DNA of 64,000 bases from Austropuccinia psidii. Taxonomy: Eukaryota > Basidiomycota > Pucciniomycetes > Pucciniales > Sphaerophragmiaceae. Position 1 is the stretch's first letter. Every line of letters starts with the position of its first letter. The notes under the pieces are model-generated. The model was given only the letters and a program-made list of their open reading frames with translations. It searched no databases and was not told the DNA's origin. The stretch is taken from NCBI GenBank assembly GCA_023105745.1, contig JALGQZ010000009.1:34462409-34526408 (forward strand), written 5' to 3'. The position numbers were made by a program, and so were the translations under genes. Of the stretch, positions 11,252 through 21,895 are shown piece by piece.

Positions 11252-13439
11252 TGTGAGCCTGTGAGGTATGTATGACATACCCATAAGGCCACAAGTCATT
11301 TTATAAACAGTTAATTTTGTCTTCAACAGACTTCTTAGTTGAATTTAAAATAACAAATAATAAAAAATAAGTATAACTTTTTTTTGGATAAATAAAGTTA
11401 TAAATATTATTTCATTTTTGGATTCTACACCAACAATAACCTAGGGTACACCCATAGGGTGTTATACCCAAAACCACTTATTTTTTATGTTATTGGAAGA
11501 TTTAAGAATCTCACAGTACCAATGTAACTTTTTTAACATTTTTTTAAAATTGTTAAATTTAAGCTTAACTAAGCTTATAGTTAAATTTGCATAAGGTTTA
11601 TGCAAACTTACCTAAATTTTAGTTAAAATTGAGGTGTGGTGTATATTTACTGAATTGGCTAAGGATTTGCCATACAGAATGTAAATCCTGCGTGAGCTCA
11701 ATTTAAAAGGGTTTAAGGCCCTAGTATGGCTTTAAATAAATAAAAGGGCAAAATCCACGCAGAAAGGTGGGACAAAGGAAAAAGACCAAATAGAGCTGGG
11801 GTACCCAACTTTTTGGATCTGCAAGGATTCAATTAAGGTTGTCCACCTGTATTGGAGGATTTTCAACCTTATTTAAACTTTAAGATTAGACTTTTATCCA
11901 ACCTTAAGGTTTAAACTGGTTTTATCCCAAATTGGACAGGAATTTCAAGCTGCCAAAGGGTAAATCCCAATCTGCAGGCTTGAAATCAAGGTTTTAAGAA
12001 CTGTCAAAGCTTAATTAAGCTTAAAAAGCTTAAATAAGCTTAAAACTTTAAAGTTTCAAGCATTAAAACCTTATCAAAACTTAAGGTTTGGTGTGTATTG
12101 CTAGTTTACGTGGAAAAATAGCAATAACTTCAAAAATTCATTAAAAATCCAATTCTTAATGGATTTGCTTGAAATTTCACACAGCTTACAATTTAATATT
12201 ATCTACATCTAAATTAAATTTGAAGTATCTTTTATAAATAAATTTCCAAGATAATTAGCCTGGAAATTTACTCTTTTAATTAAGCTCAAAGAAAATTATG
12301 ATTTCTTTACAAATCAATTAATAATTGAGTTTAAGAGATTTCTGCTTGAAACTCTATTTTTAAGTTGTTCATGTGATGAAATTCAATATAAATAAGTTTA
12401 TTTATATTAAAAACTTAAAATAATTAGTCTGAATGAGGATTAAAGTTATATGGAGTTAGGAATAACACTGGTAACTTTAAATTGGAATTAAAAATAAGTT
12501 ACCTTAAGTTAAGAACTATATTTTGAAAGCATGGTTTTTCAGTTTTGACCTGAGCACACCCTCTATATTCATTATGAATCATGAGAGCTGCTCTGAAGAC
12601 ATAAAAAGAGTCTTTTCATCACTGTTTTTGTCCATCATCAATTATCAATCCAATCATAGTAGAAATTTAAACAGGTAAAGTTTTATTAAATATAAAATCT
12701 TATTATTAAAAGTAATTCTTAAGTTATTATTATTCTTTATTTATTAAATTAAAGAATTGAAGTCATAGAATTCAGATTATTTGTTGTAATCATCTATAAT
12801 AAATTTTATTATATAAAATTATCATTTTAAATATTTTTTAAATCCACAAGTTCCTCTTAAAAACTCTTTAATCATAATTTTTATTATAAAAAGTTGTTTT
12901 ATCTTTAAAAATATTGCTTTTTGGTGTGTTTTTAACTTATAATTATTATTTAATATAATACCTGTTGTTGTTTGACTTGTTGTATTAAATAAATATTATA
13001 AGTAAGTTTTCCCTAAAAGTTCTATATCTTTTTTATCTAGTATTAGTTTTTTTATATAGAATTTTTATTCTATAGGAATTATTTCTGCACAGTGTGTGTT
13101 TAATTCTTTTTATAAATAATATTTATATTATTTATCAGTGGTTAATCTTCTTATTTTCCACGTGTAATTGACTCATTAAGAGCTTTACACTTCTTATTGC
13201 TATAACTGTCAGTGACTATAACAATAATAGAATAATTATAATTTATTATAATTATTTTTTTTATTATTATTATATTTTTATAATAATAATTAAATTTATT
13301 TTTTTATATAATTATTTTTAATAATTATATTTAAATTTGTGGTTATAATATTTTATTATATTATATTTTTCTACTGAGGACAGGCATAGTACTCTTGATA
13401 GTGTTACTATTATCAAGGGTTTCATAGACAAACCTTACA
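11252..13439 (+). repeat. 5' LTR of element C (2188 bp)
   Basis: It begins TGTGAGCCTGTGAGG and ends AAACCTTACA. A TATA-like ACATAAAAAGAG at 12598-12609 is followed 67 bases later by a splice donor, AACAG|GTAAAG (GT at 12675-12676). From the TATA region to the gag ATG only two ATG triplets occur (13586 and 13863). The right half is extremely AT-rich, with low-complexity TTATTA runs around 13220-13370. Confidence 0.95.
12007..12043 (+). repeat. Four AAGCTTAA blocks in the element C LTR
   Basis: Four copies of the near-palindromic AAGCTTAA lie within 37 bases and are preserved in the 3' LTR at 22652-22688. Retention in both LTRs shows they were present at insertion; a protein-binding role is conjecture. 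Confidence 0.7.
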
Positions 13440-13457
13440 TTTGAGGGCCTGGACGTG
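13440..13457 (+). other. Primer-binding region of element C
   Basis: TTTGAGGGCCTGGACGTG follows the LTR directly and matches the family-A sequence TTTGGGGGCCTGGCCGTG at 15 or more positions. It holds TGG-like and GC-rich bases unlike the AT-rich surroundings. I cannot name the priming tRNA; self-priming is another option. Confidence 0.6.
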
Positions 13458-13969
13458 ATTTTAAACCAATTTTTGGGACAGAAATCATACTCTAGACCTT
13501 ATTTTACTACTTTTTGACGTAAAATTGCCATATTTGTCTTAATATTGGCTTTTTTGGGACTTATCCCTTATAAATAATCTTTATAATGTTAATAAAGTTA
13601 TTTTTTCTTAAGAATATTGTTTGGAAAAATATACTATTGAGTGACTTGGAATAAATTTCTTTTGTGTAACTAGTGGCTTTTTCACATCACAGACTTGAAA
13701 TTTATTCTTTGAGGTATTCTAGTATAAAGTGAATAATAATACAATTTTGATTAATTAACTTGTTAATTGCATAATTATTATTTCTTTAAAGGAAAAATCA
13801 AATAAAAAATCTTTACTAAAAACATTTTTTTTCTTTTATCTTAGAAATTTTTCTTTATTTTTGATGTAATTTTCCATAAAATTACATTAAACAACTTTAT
13901 TTAAAAAGTTGAGTTTAGAAGTTATTCTTATTATTTGATAAAATAACTTATATTTTTAACTTTCTCTAG
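13458..13969 (+). other. AT-rich leader of element C
   Basis: No coding frame is seen. The segment would be intron in the spliced model and 5' UTR in unspliced RNA. It contains two short upstream ATGs, at 13586 and 13863 (the latter followed directly by TAA), and the block TGGCTTTTTCACATC near 13674 that is conserved in family-A leaders. It ends in the pyrimidine-rich acceptor TTTCTCTAG (13961-13969). Confidence 0.6.
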
Positions 13970-14900
13970 TGTCTTCCATCAGAGAAAATTCTTCAGACTC
14001 TGAAGCCTCAGAGTCCAGTATTGAGATTCAAACCAGCCCAGCACCAAGGGGTTTGATTAACAAGGAACCCTTTAAAGGTCCTGCAGGTGAATTAAATTCA
14101 ATTTTACTCTATTTCTCATTGAAATCGACGTGAAATGACTCCTACTAGAAGTGGAAGTAATTACTCCATTCAATCAAATGGATCTGAACCAGGACATTCC
14201 AGCCACAAATCAAAAAGGCAAGAATTTCTTCCCAGAGGAGAGGCACAAATGGAGGATGCCAGAGCTTCCACCAGTAGTTCCCAAAGGTTAGCCAGCACCT
14301 TTGAACCTCTTATTGAGAGTCCAGAAGCTGACATAACTGCTATTGCTGTTAGACCTGAACCATTTCCAACAGGCAACTGTGGAAATTTATCAATCCCAAT
14401 GGAAGAACTGGTTCCTGGCCTCAAAGCAACAAGAGTGGGAACTTCTACCCAGTCTTTGGATAGGCACCATGAACTCTTATCTTCAAGTGAAGAAGTTCAT
14501 GGGGCCAGAAAAGACAGAAGATCTTCTGATGGGTTGGACACCCATGTCTGTCAAAAGACAAGTCTAGCAGATAAAAGCTTGGTTGAAAAACCAAAGCATA
14601 TTATCAGAGGATCAGAAGAAGAAGTTGGCTCAAGGAAAGGAAAACAGCCCAGTGGAAGCTCCCCAAGCATCCACCAGCAAAAATACACCTCAACAAGTGC
14701 CAAACAAGCCCAAGCAAGCCCCAAAGACCAACCAGAAGGGCAAACAAAAGGCAGAGGGAAAGGCAAAGCCCAAGTGGAACAAGCCTTACACTCAGAATTA
14801 CAGAATCACAAAGAAGGAAAAGACAGCCATGGACAATGTGTTCAATATGGCAAGAACCTTGAGGGAATCCAAAAACAAGGAGGAGGAAAGATTGAACTGA
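13970..14900 (+). pseudogene. Predicted spliced accessory ORF overlapping gag, element C
   Basis: Exon 13970-14086 (acidic: ENSSDSEASESSIEIQ) and exon 14353-14900 lie in a frame different from gag and join in phase across a 266-nt intron (666 nt with the carried base). The second exon resembles the family-A protein much better than the overlapping gag frame does: EIYQSQWKNW, MNSYL, LKNQS, KPYTQNYRI, VFNMART. A basic KPK/KGK-rich middle suggests nucleic-acid binding. One TAG at 14565-14567 breaks it. Splicing to the LTR donor would give GTG, not ATG, at the start, so this copy is defective or starts otherwise. Confidence 0.6.
14087..14352 (+). other. Predicted intron in element C (266 nt)
   Basis: The donor is GCAG|GTGAAT, the acceptor GCTGTTAG, and a perfect CTGAC branch motif at 14328-14332 places its A about 20 bases before the acceptor AG. 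The gag ATG (14135) lies inside this intron. Phase 1 is kept on both sides, exactly as in family A. Confidence 0.65.
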
Positions 14901-16267
14901 TCTTTTCCAAAGAAGTAGATCTTGTAAAGCTGGTGACTCACTTTGAATCTTGTAATAAAGAAATTATGTCAAAATTTAAAGAATTTGATTATGTCCAACA
15001 GAGGTTGGGTAATGAGATTTTACAAGTAAAAGACCAACAAAAGACCATTATTGGCCTTGAAAATCTTAATAAAGAAAATATTGTGTATTTGATGCAAATT
15101 TGTGAAAGACTTGAGTCTAAAGTTACCTTACTCAATCAACCAGATGATAATTCAATTTCTTTTATAACTAGACAGTTAAGAGAATTGAAGATACAAGTTC
15201 AAAACTTGGAAAATTCAACTGGTCACAATGCAGCTCTTTTTCAAGAACAATTGGAGAAAAGTGATAAAGCAAGATTTGAATTTAAAGAAGATATTAAATC
15301 AAGTATTAATAATATTTCACTAAAGGATGAATTGCCAAGGCAATCCACACCATTTCTTGACAGAAATGTTCTTAACTTGAATAATGATTTACATCATACA
15401 ATTTCAAGTCATGATGTGGAAACTGCTTGCAATTCTAAGGACATTCCAAGATTAGCGGAATGGCCAACCTTCAGTGGTGAAGGAGAATATAATCATATGG
15501 AATTTATGAAAACAATTGATATGTTCATAGAAGACTTTAACATACCAGATGAATACATAAGTGCCAGATTACACTCATTATTTACCAAATCAGCAAAGAA
15601 ATGGTATTATAAAATGAGACAAGACCATGGTAAACATTCTTGGCCTTGGTGGAAAGAACAAATTATTTCCAAATGGGAAAATGATTCCTGGAGATTTAGA
15701 ATGTAAAATTATTTTGAAGAAGCCATTTTTAATATTGAGAGGGACAGGCCCATGACTTGGTTTCTTAAACAGAAGTACAGATTAACTCCCCTTCATCCTG
15801 ATATGTCTGAACCAATGGTACATAAAAGGATATTAAGAAAGTGTGGTTGCGACCTTGAGCATGCTATAAGAAGCAGATGTATTGAGCCTTGCTCTACAGA
15901 AGATTATATAAATGCTATGGGGGATATCACTACAAGAACAAAAATTGGAAGAAATTGGTATAAACCCCCAAAGGACAACAAGACTAGTGGGAAACCAATT
16001 TTAAAACCAAATAAACCACATGACAGACCTCCTTTGAAATGTCATAAATGTGGAAGTACATCTCAGTTAGCAAACACTTGTCCAAAAAAGACAAGAGTCA
16101 ATGAGATAAATGTTGAAAAAGTGGAAGACACAAAAGAAACTGATGTATCTTTACATGAAAGTGATTCGGAGCCTTCAGAAGAAGAAGAAGTATAAGAAGA
16201 ACTTGGTATAGAAAATATTAATGTTTCTTTTGAGGTCACTGAGGTACATAGTCACTTACCACAGTAA
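14135..16267 (+). pseudogene. Element C gag
   Basis: ATG 14135 follows GACGTGAA, also present before the gag ATG of family A. The first 260 or so residues overlap the accessory frame. A helical, probably coiled-coil stretch follows (about 265-400), then the capsid-like block beginning AEWPTFSGEGEYNHMEF and the knuckle CHKCGSTSQLANTC, in which the zinc-binding His is replaced by Gln. In-frame TAA codons at 15704, 16193 and 16265 break it. Intact Gag would form the particle and package RNA; this copy cannot. Confidence 0.9.
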
Positions 16268-16777
16268 AGTGATGAATGTATGGATATAATACATGTGCAA
16301 GATGCCAAAATGCAAAAAACCAAACCTGCCAGAGGTAAAGGTTATACAGCTGGGTAATCTTGTAGCACTAATATTGTGATAAATAACACAGAAGCCAAGA
16401 TACATCTGGACTCAGGGGCTTTTTGCACTTGTGTTGGAAAGGATTATCTTGACAAGATTTATACCAATCGGCAAGACAGGTTGATGCCAATTAAAGGTGT
16501 AAAATTCAGCAGTGCTAGCCAGAACATGAACCCTTTGGGTATATTTGAAGCAGCAATAATATTTCCTCATCCTGCAGGGAGTATAAGAGTGAAAGCTGAA
16601 TTTGTTGTTATGAACAATTGTACTTCACAACACTTTATACTTGGGAATTATTATCTCAATATCTATGGTATTGATATTGATAATCATAAGGACAGGTATT
16701 TCACTATAGGGGAAAATAAAAGGCAAAAATTTTCTTTTTCTCTAGAAGAAAAGAAATTACTGTCATTCAACCAGTAA
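16268..16777 (+). pseudogene. Element C aspartic protease
   Basis: The retropepsin-like domain carries the active-site motif LDSGA (family A has LDTGA) and continues through GKDYL, HFILGNYYLNIYGIDI and RYFTIG. The domain would cleave the Gag-Pol polyprotein. TAA at 16355 lies before it and TAA at 16775 ends it. The frame is continuous with gag and reverse transcriptase. Confidence 0.85.
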
Positions 16778-18586
16778 AAAATGTTAAAAAAAAAATTTGT
16801 GTTAGATCAGTTAAGTGAAGCACAAATTAGTCCTGAATTAACACCAGAAATGAAGGAAGAACTTATTGAAATTTTATTTCAATATAGAGAAGCCTTTGCT
16901 TCTGATAATGAGCCACTTGGGGTTATAAAAGGCCATGAAGTGGATATCATGCTTAATGTCGAGAGCCCTTATCCTCCACTATTAAGAAGACCAGCTTACC
17001 CAGCTAGCCCTAGGGCTAGAGAAGCATTAGAAAGTCATATTGATGAACTAATGAAACTGGGAGTTCTTAGAAACGTTGGACACAATGAGGAAGTGGAAGT
17101 CACAACTCCAGTGATCATTACTTGGAATGATGATAAGTCAAGGATGGTTGGTGATTTGAGAGCACTGAATACCTATACTATTCCAGACAGGTATCCAATC
17201 CCTAGAATCCATGAGACTTTGACTCAATTATCCAAAGCAAAGTTTATTACTTCCATGGAGGCTCTTAAAGGCTTTCATCAGAATGTTTTAACACCTCATG
17301 CTAGGAAATTATTGAGAATAATTGCTCATTGTGGTATTTATGAATATTTGAGGATGCCTTTTGGTATTAAAAATTCACCCTCTCATTACCAAAGAATGAT
17401 GACTGCTATCTTCCCACATGAATTATCAGAGGGATGGTTAATCATTTATATTGATGACATTATCATTTGTTCAGAAACCTGGCAATTACATTTAGAGAGA
17501 CTTTCATTAGTACTTAAGAAAATTCTACAAGTGAACATGAAAATTTTTCTTAAAAAATGTAATTTTGGGTTTCATGAGTTAAAAGATCTAGGACATGTAG
17601 TCTCATGACTAAGCCTTTGTGTTGATAAAAACAAAGCGGCTGCAGTTTTACTGAAACAAATGCCCCAGAACAAAAAATAAATGATGTCTTTCTTAGGATT
17701 TGTCAGTTATTACAGGCAACACCTTAAAGATTTTGAAATCCATGCCAGATCATTATACAGAATTTGTGATCAAAAAACTGTTTTTGAAATGACACAGGAG
17801 AGAATTTAAGCATATGATAAAATCAAGTATGCCTTGACCAATGCACCATTATTATTGATGCCAGACTGGAAACTTCCTTTAAAGCTGTATATTGATGCAT
17901 GTGGTGAAGGTTTAGGAGCTGCTCTTCATCAAGTTCAAATGGTCAATGACAAGCCTTATGAAGGTCCAATTTGTTTTATTTCAAGACAAATTAAACCTAC
18001 TGAGGCCAGATATGGAGCTAGTCAAATGGAGTGCCTTTGCCTTATTTGGGCTCTGGAAAAACTTCATTACTATCTTGATGGCAGTGTGTTTGAAGTAATT
18101 ACTGATTGTAATGCAGTGAAATCACTTCTTAACATGAAGACTCCAAACATACACATGTTAAGATGGCAGATTGATATACAGGAGTATAGAGGCAATATGA
18201 CCATAGTACAGAAAGCTGGAAATATTAATAAGAATGCTGATGGCTTAAGTAGATGGGCATTACCAAATACACCTGATAACCCTGCCTATGTTCCTACAAG
18301 TGCAGAACCTCAAATTCCAATTGAAGGAATTAATATCACGGATGTTGGAACAGAATTCTTTGAAGAAGTTAGAGAAAGCTACAAGCAAGAGAAGAATTGT
18401 CATATTCTTACGGCTCTACTTGACAAAGATTGTAAAGATGTAGCCTTGGCTAATTCTCTGGATGATATTTTGAAAACATCTTATGATAATGGAAGATTCC
18501 ATTTGTTTGATGGTATACTGTATCATAGATCTAAACACACATGTGTCATGGTCCGATGTAGTAGAACGTTGATTAACACAATCTGA
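16778..18586 (+). pseudogene. Element C reverse transcriptase and RNase H
   Basis: Reverse transcriptase runs from about 16830 with SRMVGDLRALN, MPFGIKNSPSHYQRMM and the catalytic YIDD (about 17449-17460). RNase H follows with [31 protein letters not shown] and [12 protein letters not shown], which hold the expected D, E and D. Nonsense codons are TGA 17606, TAA 17678, TAA 17807 and TGA 18584. At the position where the array has seven A bases, this copy has six followed by TAA and stays in frame, which identifies the array A7 as a one-base insertion. Confidence 0.9.
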
Positions 18587-19388
18587 CTAGAATTCCATGA
18601 TAACATTTACTCTGGACATCTGTCTGAAGACAGAACAATGGAGAGAATTAAGACATGTGCCTAGTGGCCATCTTGGAGAAAAGATGTCATTTAGTACTGT
18701 CATAGTTGTGATAGATGCCAGAAAGCCAATAAAGCTACTGGTAAAAGATTTGGTCTAATGATCCATATCCAAGAACCAAGTACCCCATGGGAAGTGGTTC
18801 ACATGGATTGGGTAACTGCATTACCACCTGGAGGTGATAAAAGACACAATGCATGTCTTGTTATTGTGGACAGATATAGCAAAACACCAATCTTTTTACC
18901 ATGTCATAAAGATGACACAGCTATGGATACACCTATTTTGATTTGGAACAGAGTCCTATCCCATACTGGTCTCTTTAAAAACATCATTAGTGACAGAGAC
19001 CCAAAATTTACATCAGCCTTATGGACTAATTTACGTAAGCTTTTGGGTACAAAATTATCATTTTCAACAGCCTACCATCCACAAACAGATGGGCTGGCAG
19101 AAAGAATGATTCAAACCCTTGAGGACATGAGCAGAAGATTTTGTGCTTATGGCCTGGAGTTTAAGGATTCTGATTGCTTTACCCATGATTGGTGTACTCT
19201 TATACCAGCATTGGAATTAGCCTACAAGAACTCTATCCATACTTCAACAGGCAAGACTCCTGCAATGTTGGAAAAAGGATGGAACCCCAAAATTCCAGTT
19301 GATACTTTGAGAAAAGATCTGGTTGACATTCATCCAACGGCTTCAAGCTTTAAGCTACTGCTTGATAAAGTGAGACATCATGCAAATC
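18587..19388 (+). pseudogene. Element C integrase, zinc finger and core
   Basis: The His/Cys finger region (FHDNIYSGHL ... [12 protein letters not shown]) is followed by the DDE core with [22 protein letters not shown] and [11 protein letters not shown] codons at 18662 (a Trp in family A) and 18692 interrupt the finger. The frame is cut at 19388 by the solo LTR and resumes at 21243 after the duplicated AAATC. Confidence 0.9.
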
Positions 19389-21237
19389 TGTAAGGTGTGG
19401 ATATGAAACTTTGATTAAAAATCAAGTACTTTTCCTGTCCTCAAAATTTGTATAAGGTAGAAATCAATTAAAAATAGTAAGAAATATTATTTTTAAGAGA
19501 AAACACGCCAATTTTATTGTTTATAACTTTATTAGTATAAAACAATAATATTATAAAAATTTATTGTTTTACCAACAATAAAAACCTATCCAAAAAAGAC
19601 TCTACAAGAGATATTTTAAGGCTACAAAGGAAATTTCTTCAAGAGCAATTTCAATTGGAATTTAATTGAGCAAACAACTGCAAGCAATTAATTAAAGAAC
19701 AAAGTCTTTAAAAAGAATATTAAAGATAAAACACGCCCAAAAGTGACCAGAGTGAATTTGGAAACAGAGTGACAAAGTTTACAGTGATGAAAGATGCTTT
19801 AATTCACTTTTGGGGTGGTTCAGGGGTAAAAATGATTATAAGAGTTACAAATAATGATTATAATGAGTTTTTCAGGTTGGTGAAAGGATTAAAATGATTT
19901 GAAAATGGTGGTTTGAATATTTTATTGATTGGTTTAACAGTGTTTAAACTAATTAATAAAAAGGAAAAGATTCTAACATGAAGAGAAAAGTGGGGCAAAG
20001 AAGACATTCTTTTATAGCCATCAATTCTCTTACTCCAAAAGTAAATTTTACTCTTGTTAGTCGTGAAAAACAGTCTGACAACAGAAAAGCCAATTATGGC
20101 ATCATTGAACCCTGGTTTAGACCAAAAAGGGCTGGTTTAAGCCATTTTTAGCCATTTTTAGCCATTTTTAGCCATTTTAGACCCTTAAATCAGCCATTAC
20201 TATAGCAATACCAGGCCTAGAGCCTTCAAGCCACGTCAGAATGTGTGTCAGAGGCGTAGAAACCAGTTAAAACTGTTTTTACTATGATTGTTTTATCTTA
20301 AGGGTAGTTTTACCCTCTTGGCAACAGCTAAAACTACCCCAGTTGGTGTCAAAACTCATCATCAATTGAGTCCACAGACCCTGTAACTCAATTCCAGGCC
20401 AAAAGTGATGAACTTTTGCGTGAAGTGTGACATCCAACGCCTGTCAGCAAGGATTTTGGGGGTCTAGCTCCCCCTTAGAGCTGGAGTTCCTTTTCCCCCT
20501 CAAATTTAATCTTTCCAATTTATTTTTCCTTTAATTCCTCATCATGTATTATGCTTATAATTTACATATGTAATTCAATTCAATTGTACAGGACAATACA
20601 GTAATAATTGACACCTCATATGTAAATCAAAGTTCACTTATGTAATACACGCGCACATTTTGACATTTCAATTGAATTCAATGGAAAATACTTCAATTCC
20701 TCATAACTTCTAAACTAAAAACAGCACCTCAATTTTAACTCAAAAATTGATGGTTAACACCACATGTGGTGTGAATTAAATTAAAGTTTTGAGGATTTTC
20801 AATTTTTGTATTGAAAATACTAAAAACTTAATTTAAGCTTATTTAGAGTTGAGTTACAAGAATTTCACTCAGCGGTGACCCTACCTGATTTTTTATGAGG
20901 AATCCAATGGTGAAATAATTTTTATGTGTTTATTTATTGAATAAAAAGTTATAATAATTTTTAGGTAACTTTTTTCTAAATTTATTTAATGTTTCACAAT
21001 TTTGTTAACATTTCATTTTTACTTAATTTTTGCAAGTATAAATGTAACTTTATACTTACAAAATTTAATGTATTTTTATTTTGAAATTATAATTAATTTT
21101 TTATTTTCAATATAATTTTATATTTATATTTTGATTTTTTATTTTAATAATATAAATAAATTTATTTTATTTATATTAATATGTTATTTTTGTGTTTGTG
21201 GTCTTTTGGGTATATGAAATTACCTCTAAGGCTCACA
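19389..21237 (-). mobile_element. Solo LTR, family B, minus strand (1849 bp)
   Basis: On the plus strand it runs from TGTAAGGTG to GGCTCACA; in sense orientation it starts TGTGAGCCTTAGAGG and ends CACACCTTACA. It is flanked by AAATC at 19384-19388 and 21238-21242. It splits the element C integrase, whose frame is unchanged after removal (1854 bp, divisible by three). A sense-strand TATA box (GCTATAAAAG) lies near 20009-20018. It is better preserved than the B LTR at 8887. Confidence 0.97.
20141..20179 (+). repeat. Short tandem repeat in the solo LTR
   Basis: GCCATTTTTA is repeated three times, followed by a fourth, slightly shorter copy. It is not expanded in the B LTR at 8887-10674, which has one related block near 9930. 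Confidence 0.85.
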
Positions 21238-21242
21238 AAATC

Positions 21243-21757
21243 AAAGCATGAATGATGCGTTTGAATACGCTAGGCAGAAATGGGATAAGAGTCATAAGAC
21301 ACCAGAATTCAAAGTAGGGGACTTAATACTAGTTTCAACCTTGAACTTTAATAATATTAAAGGTCCAAAGAAATTGAAAGATTCCTTTGCAGGACCATTT
21401 ATTATTAAAGCCCTTGATGGGACAAATGCAGTACAAGTAGAACTGTCAGGAGAACTGGAAAATAAACATCCAACTTTCCCTGTCAGTCTAGTAAAGCATT
21501 ACACTTCAAGTGATAAGGAATTATTTCCTTTAAGAAATGAAACACCCTTAGAGGTACCCCCACTTGATCTAAGTGAGGAAAAGAAGGTACTCAAAGTCTT
21601 AAAAGAAAGAAGACTTAGGGGTAAAAATGAAAGAGAATACTTAGTCAGGTACAAAAATCCACAACATGAAGATGAATGGATTGTAGAAAGCAAAATACCT
21701 GATTCCCAGAAGTTTCTCAGAAGATTCAGACATGAGAGAAGACCAGTTGCTCAATAA
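21243..21757 (+). pseudogene. Element C integrase C-terminus with chromodomain-like tail
   Basis: The frame resumes after the solo LTR with [31 protein letters not shown], the GPF module (SFAGPFIIKAL) and the tail REYLVRYKNPQHEDEWIVESKIP, ending at TAA 21755-21757. This portion has no nonsense codon. It closely matches the end of the family-A polyprotein and more distantly that of element D. Confidence 0.93.
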
Positions 21758-21818
21758 CAATTTTGAATTGTGTGCTTTACATACTTAAAAGTAGAAGTAG
21801 AGAGGTTGGAAAGTGGAT

Positions 21819-21895
21819 TATACCCCCCCATATGACTTGGGGGTATACTACAGAAGAAAAATTGTGGTACAATTTTTTCTTTTGGTGGTAGAGAA
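21819..21895 (+). other. Two hairpins and polypurine tract before the element C 3' LTR
   Basis: TATACCCCC/GGGGGTATA (21819-21827 and 21839-21847) and AAAAATTGT/ACAATTTTT (21857-21865 and 21869-21877) can form stems. GGTGGTAGAGAA (21884-21895) directly precedes the LTR. The same order, with different stem sequences, lies before the family-A LTRs. Confidence 0.7.
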
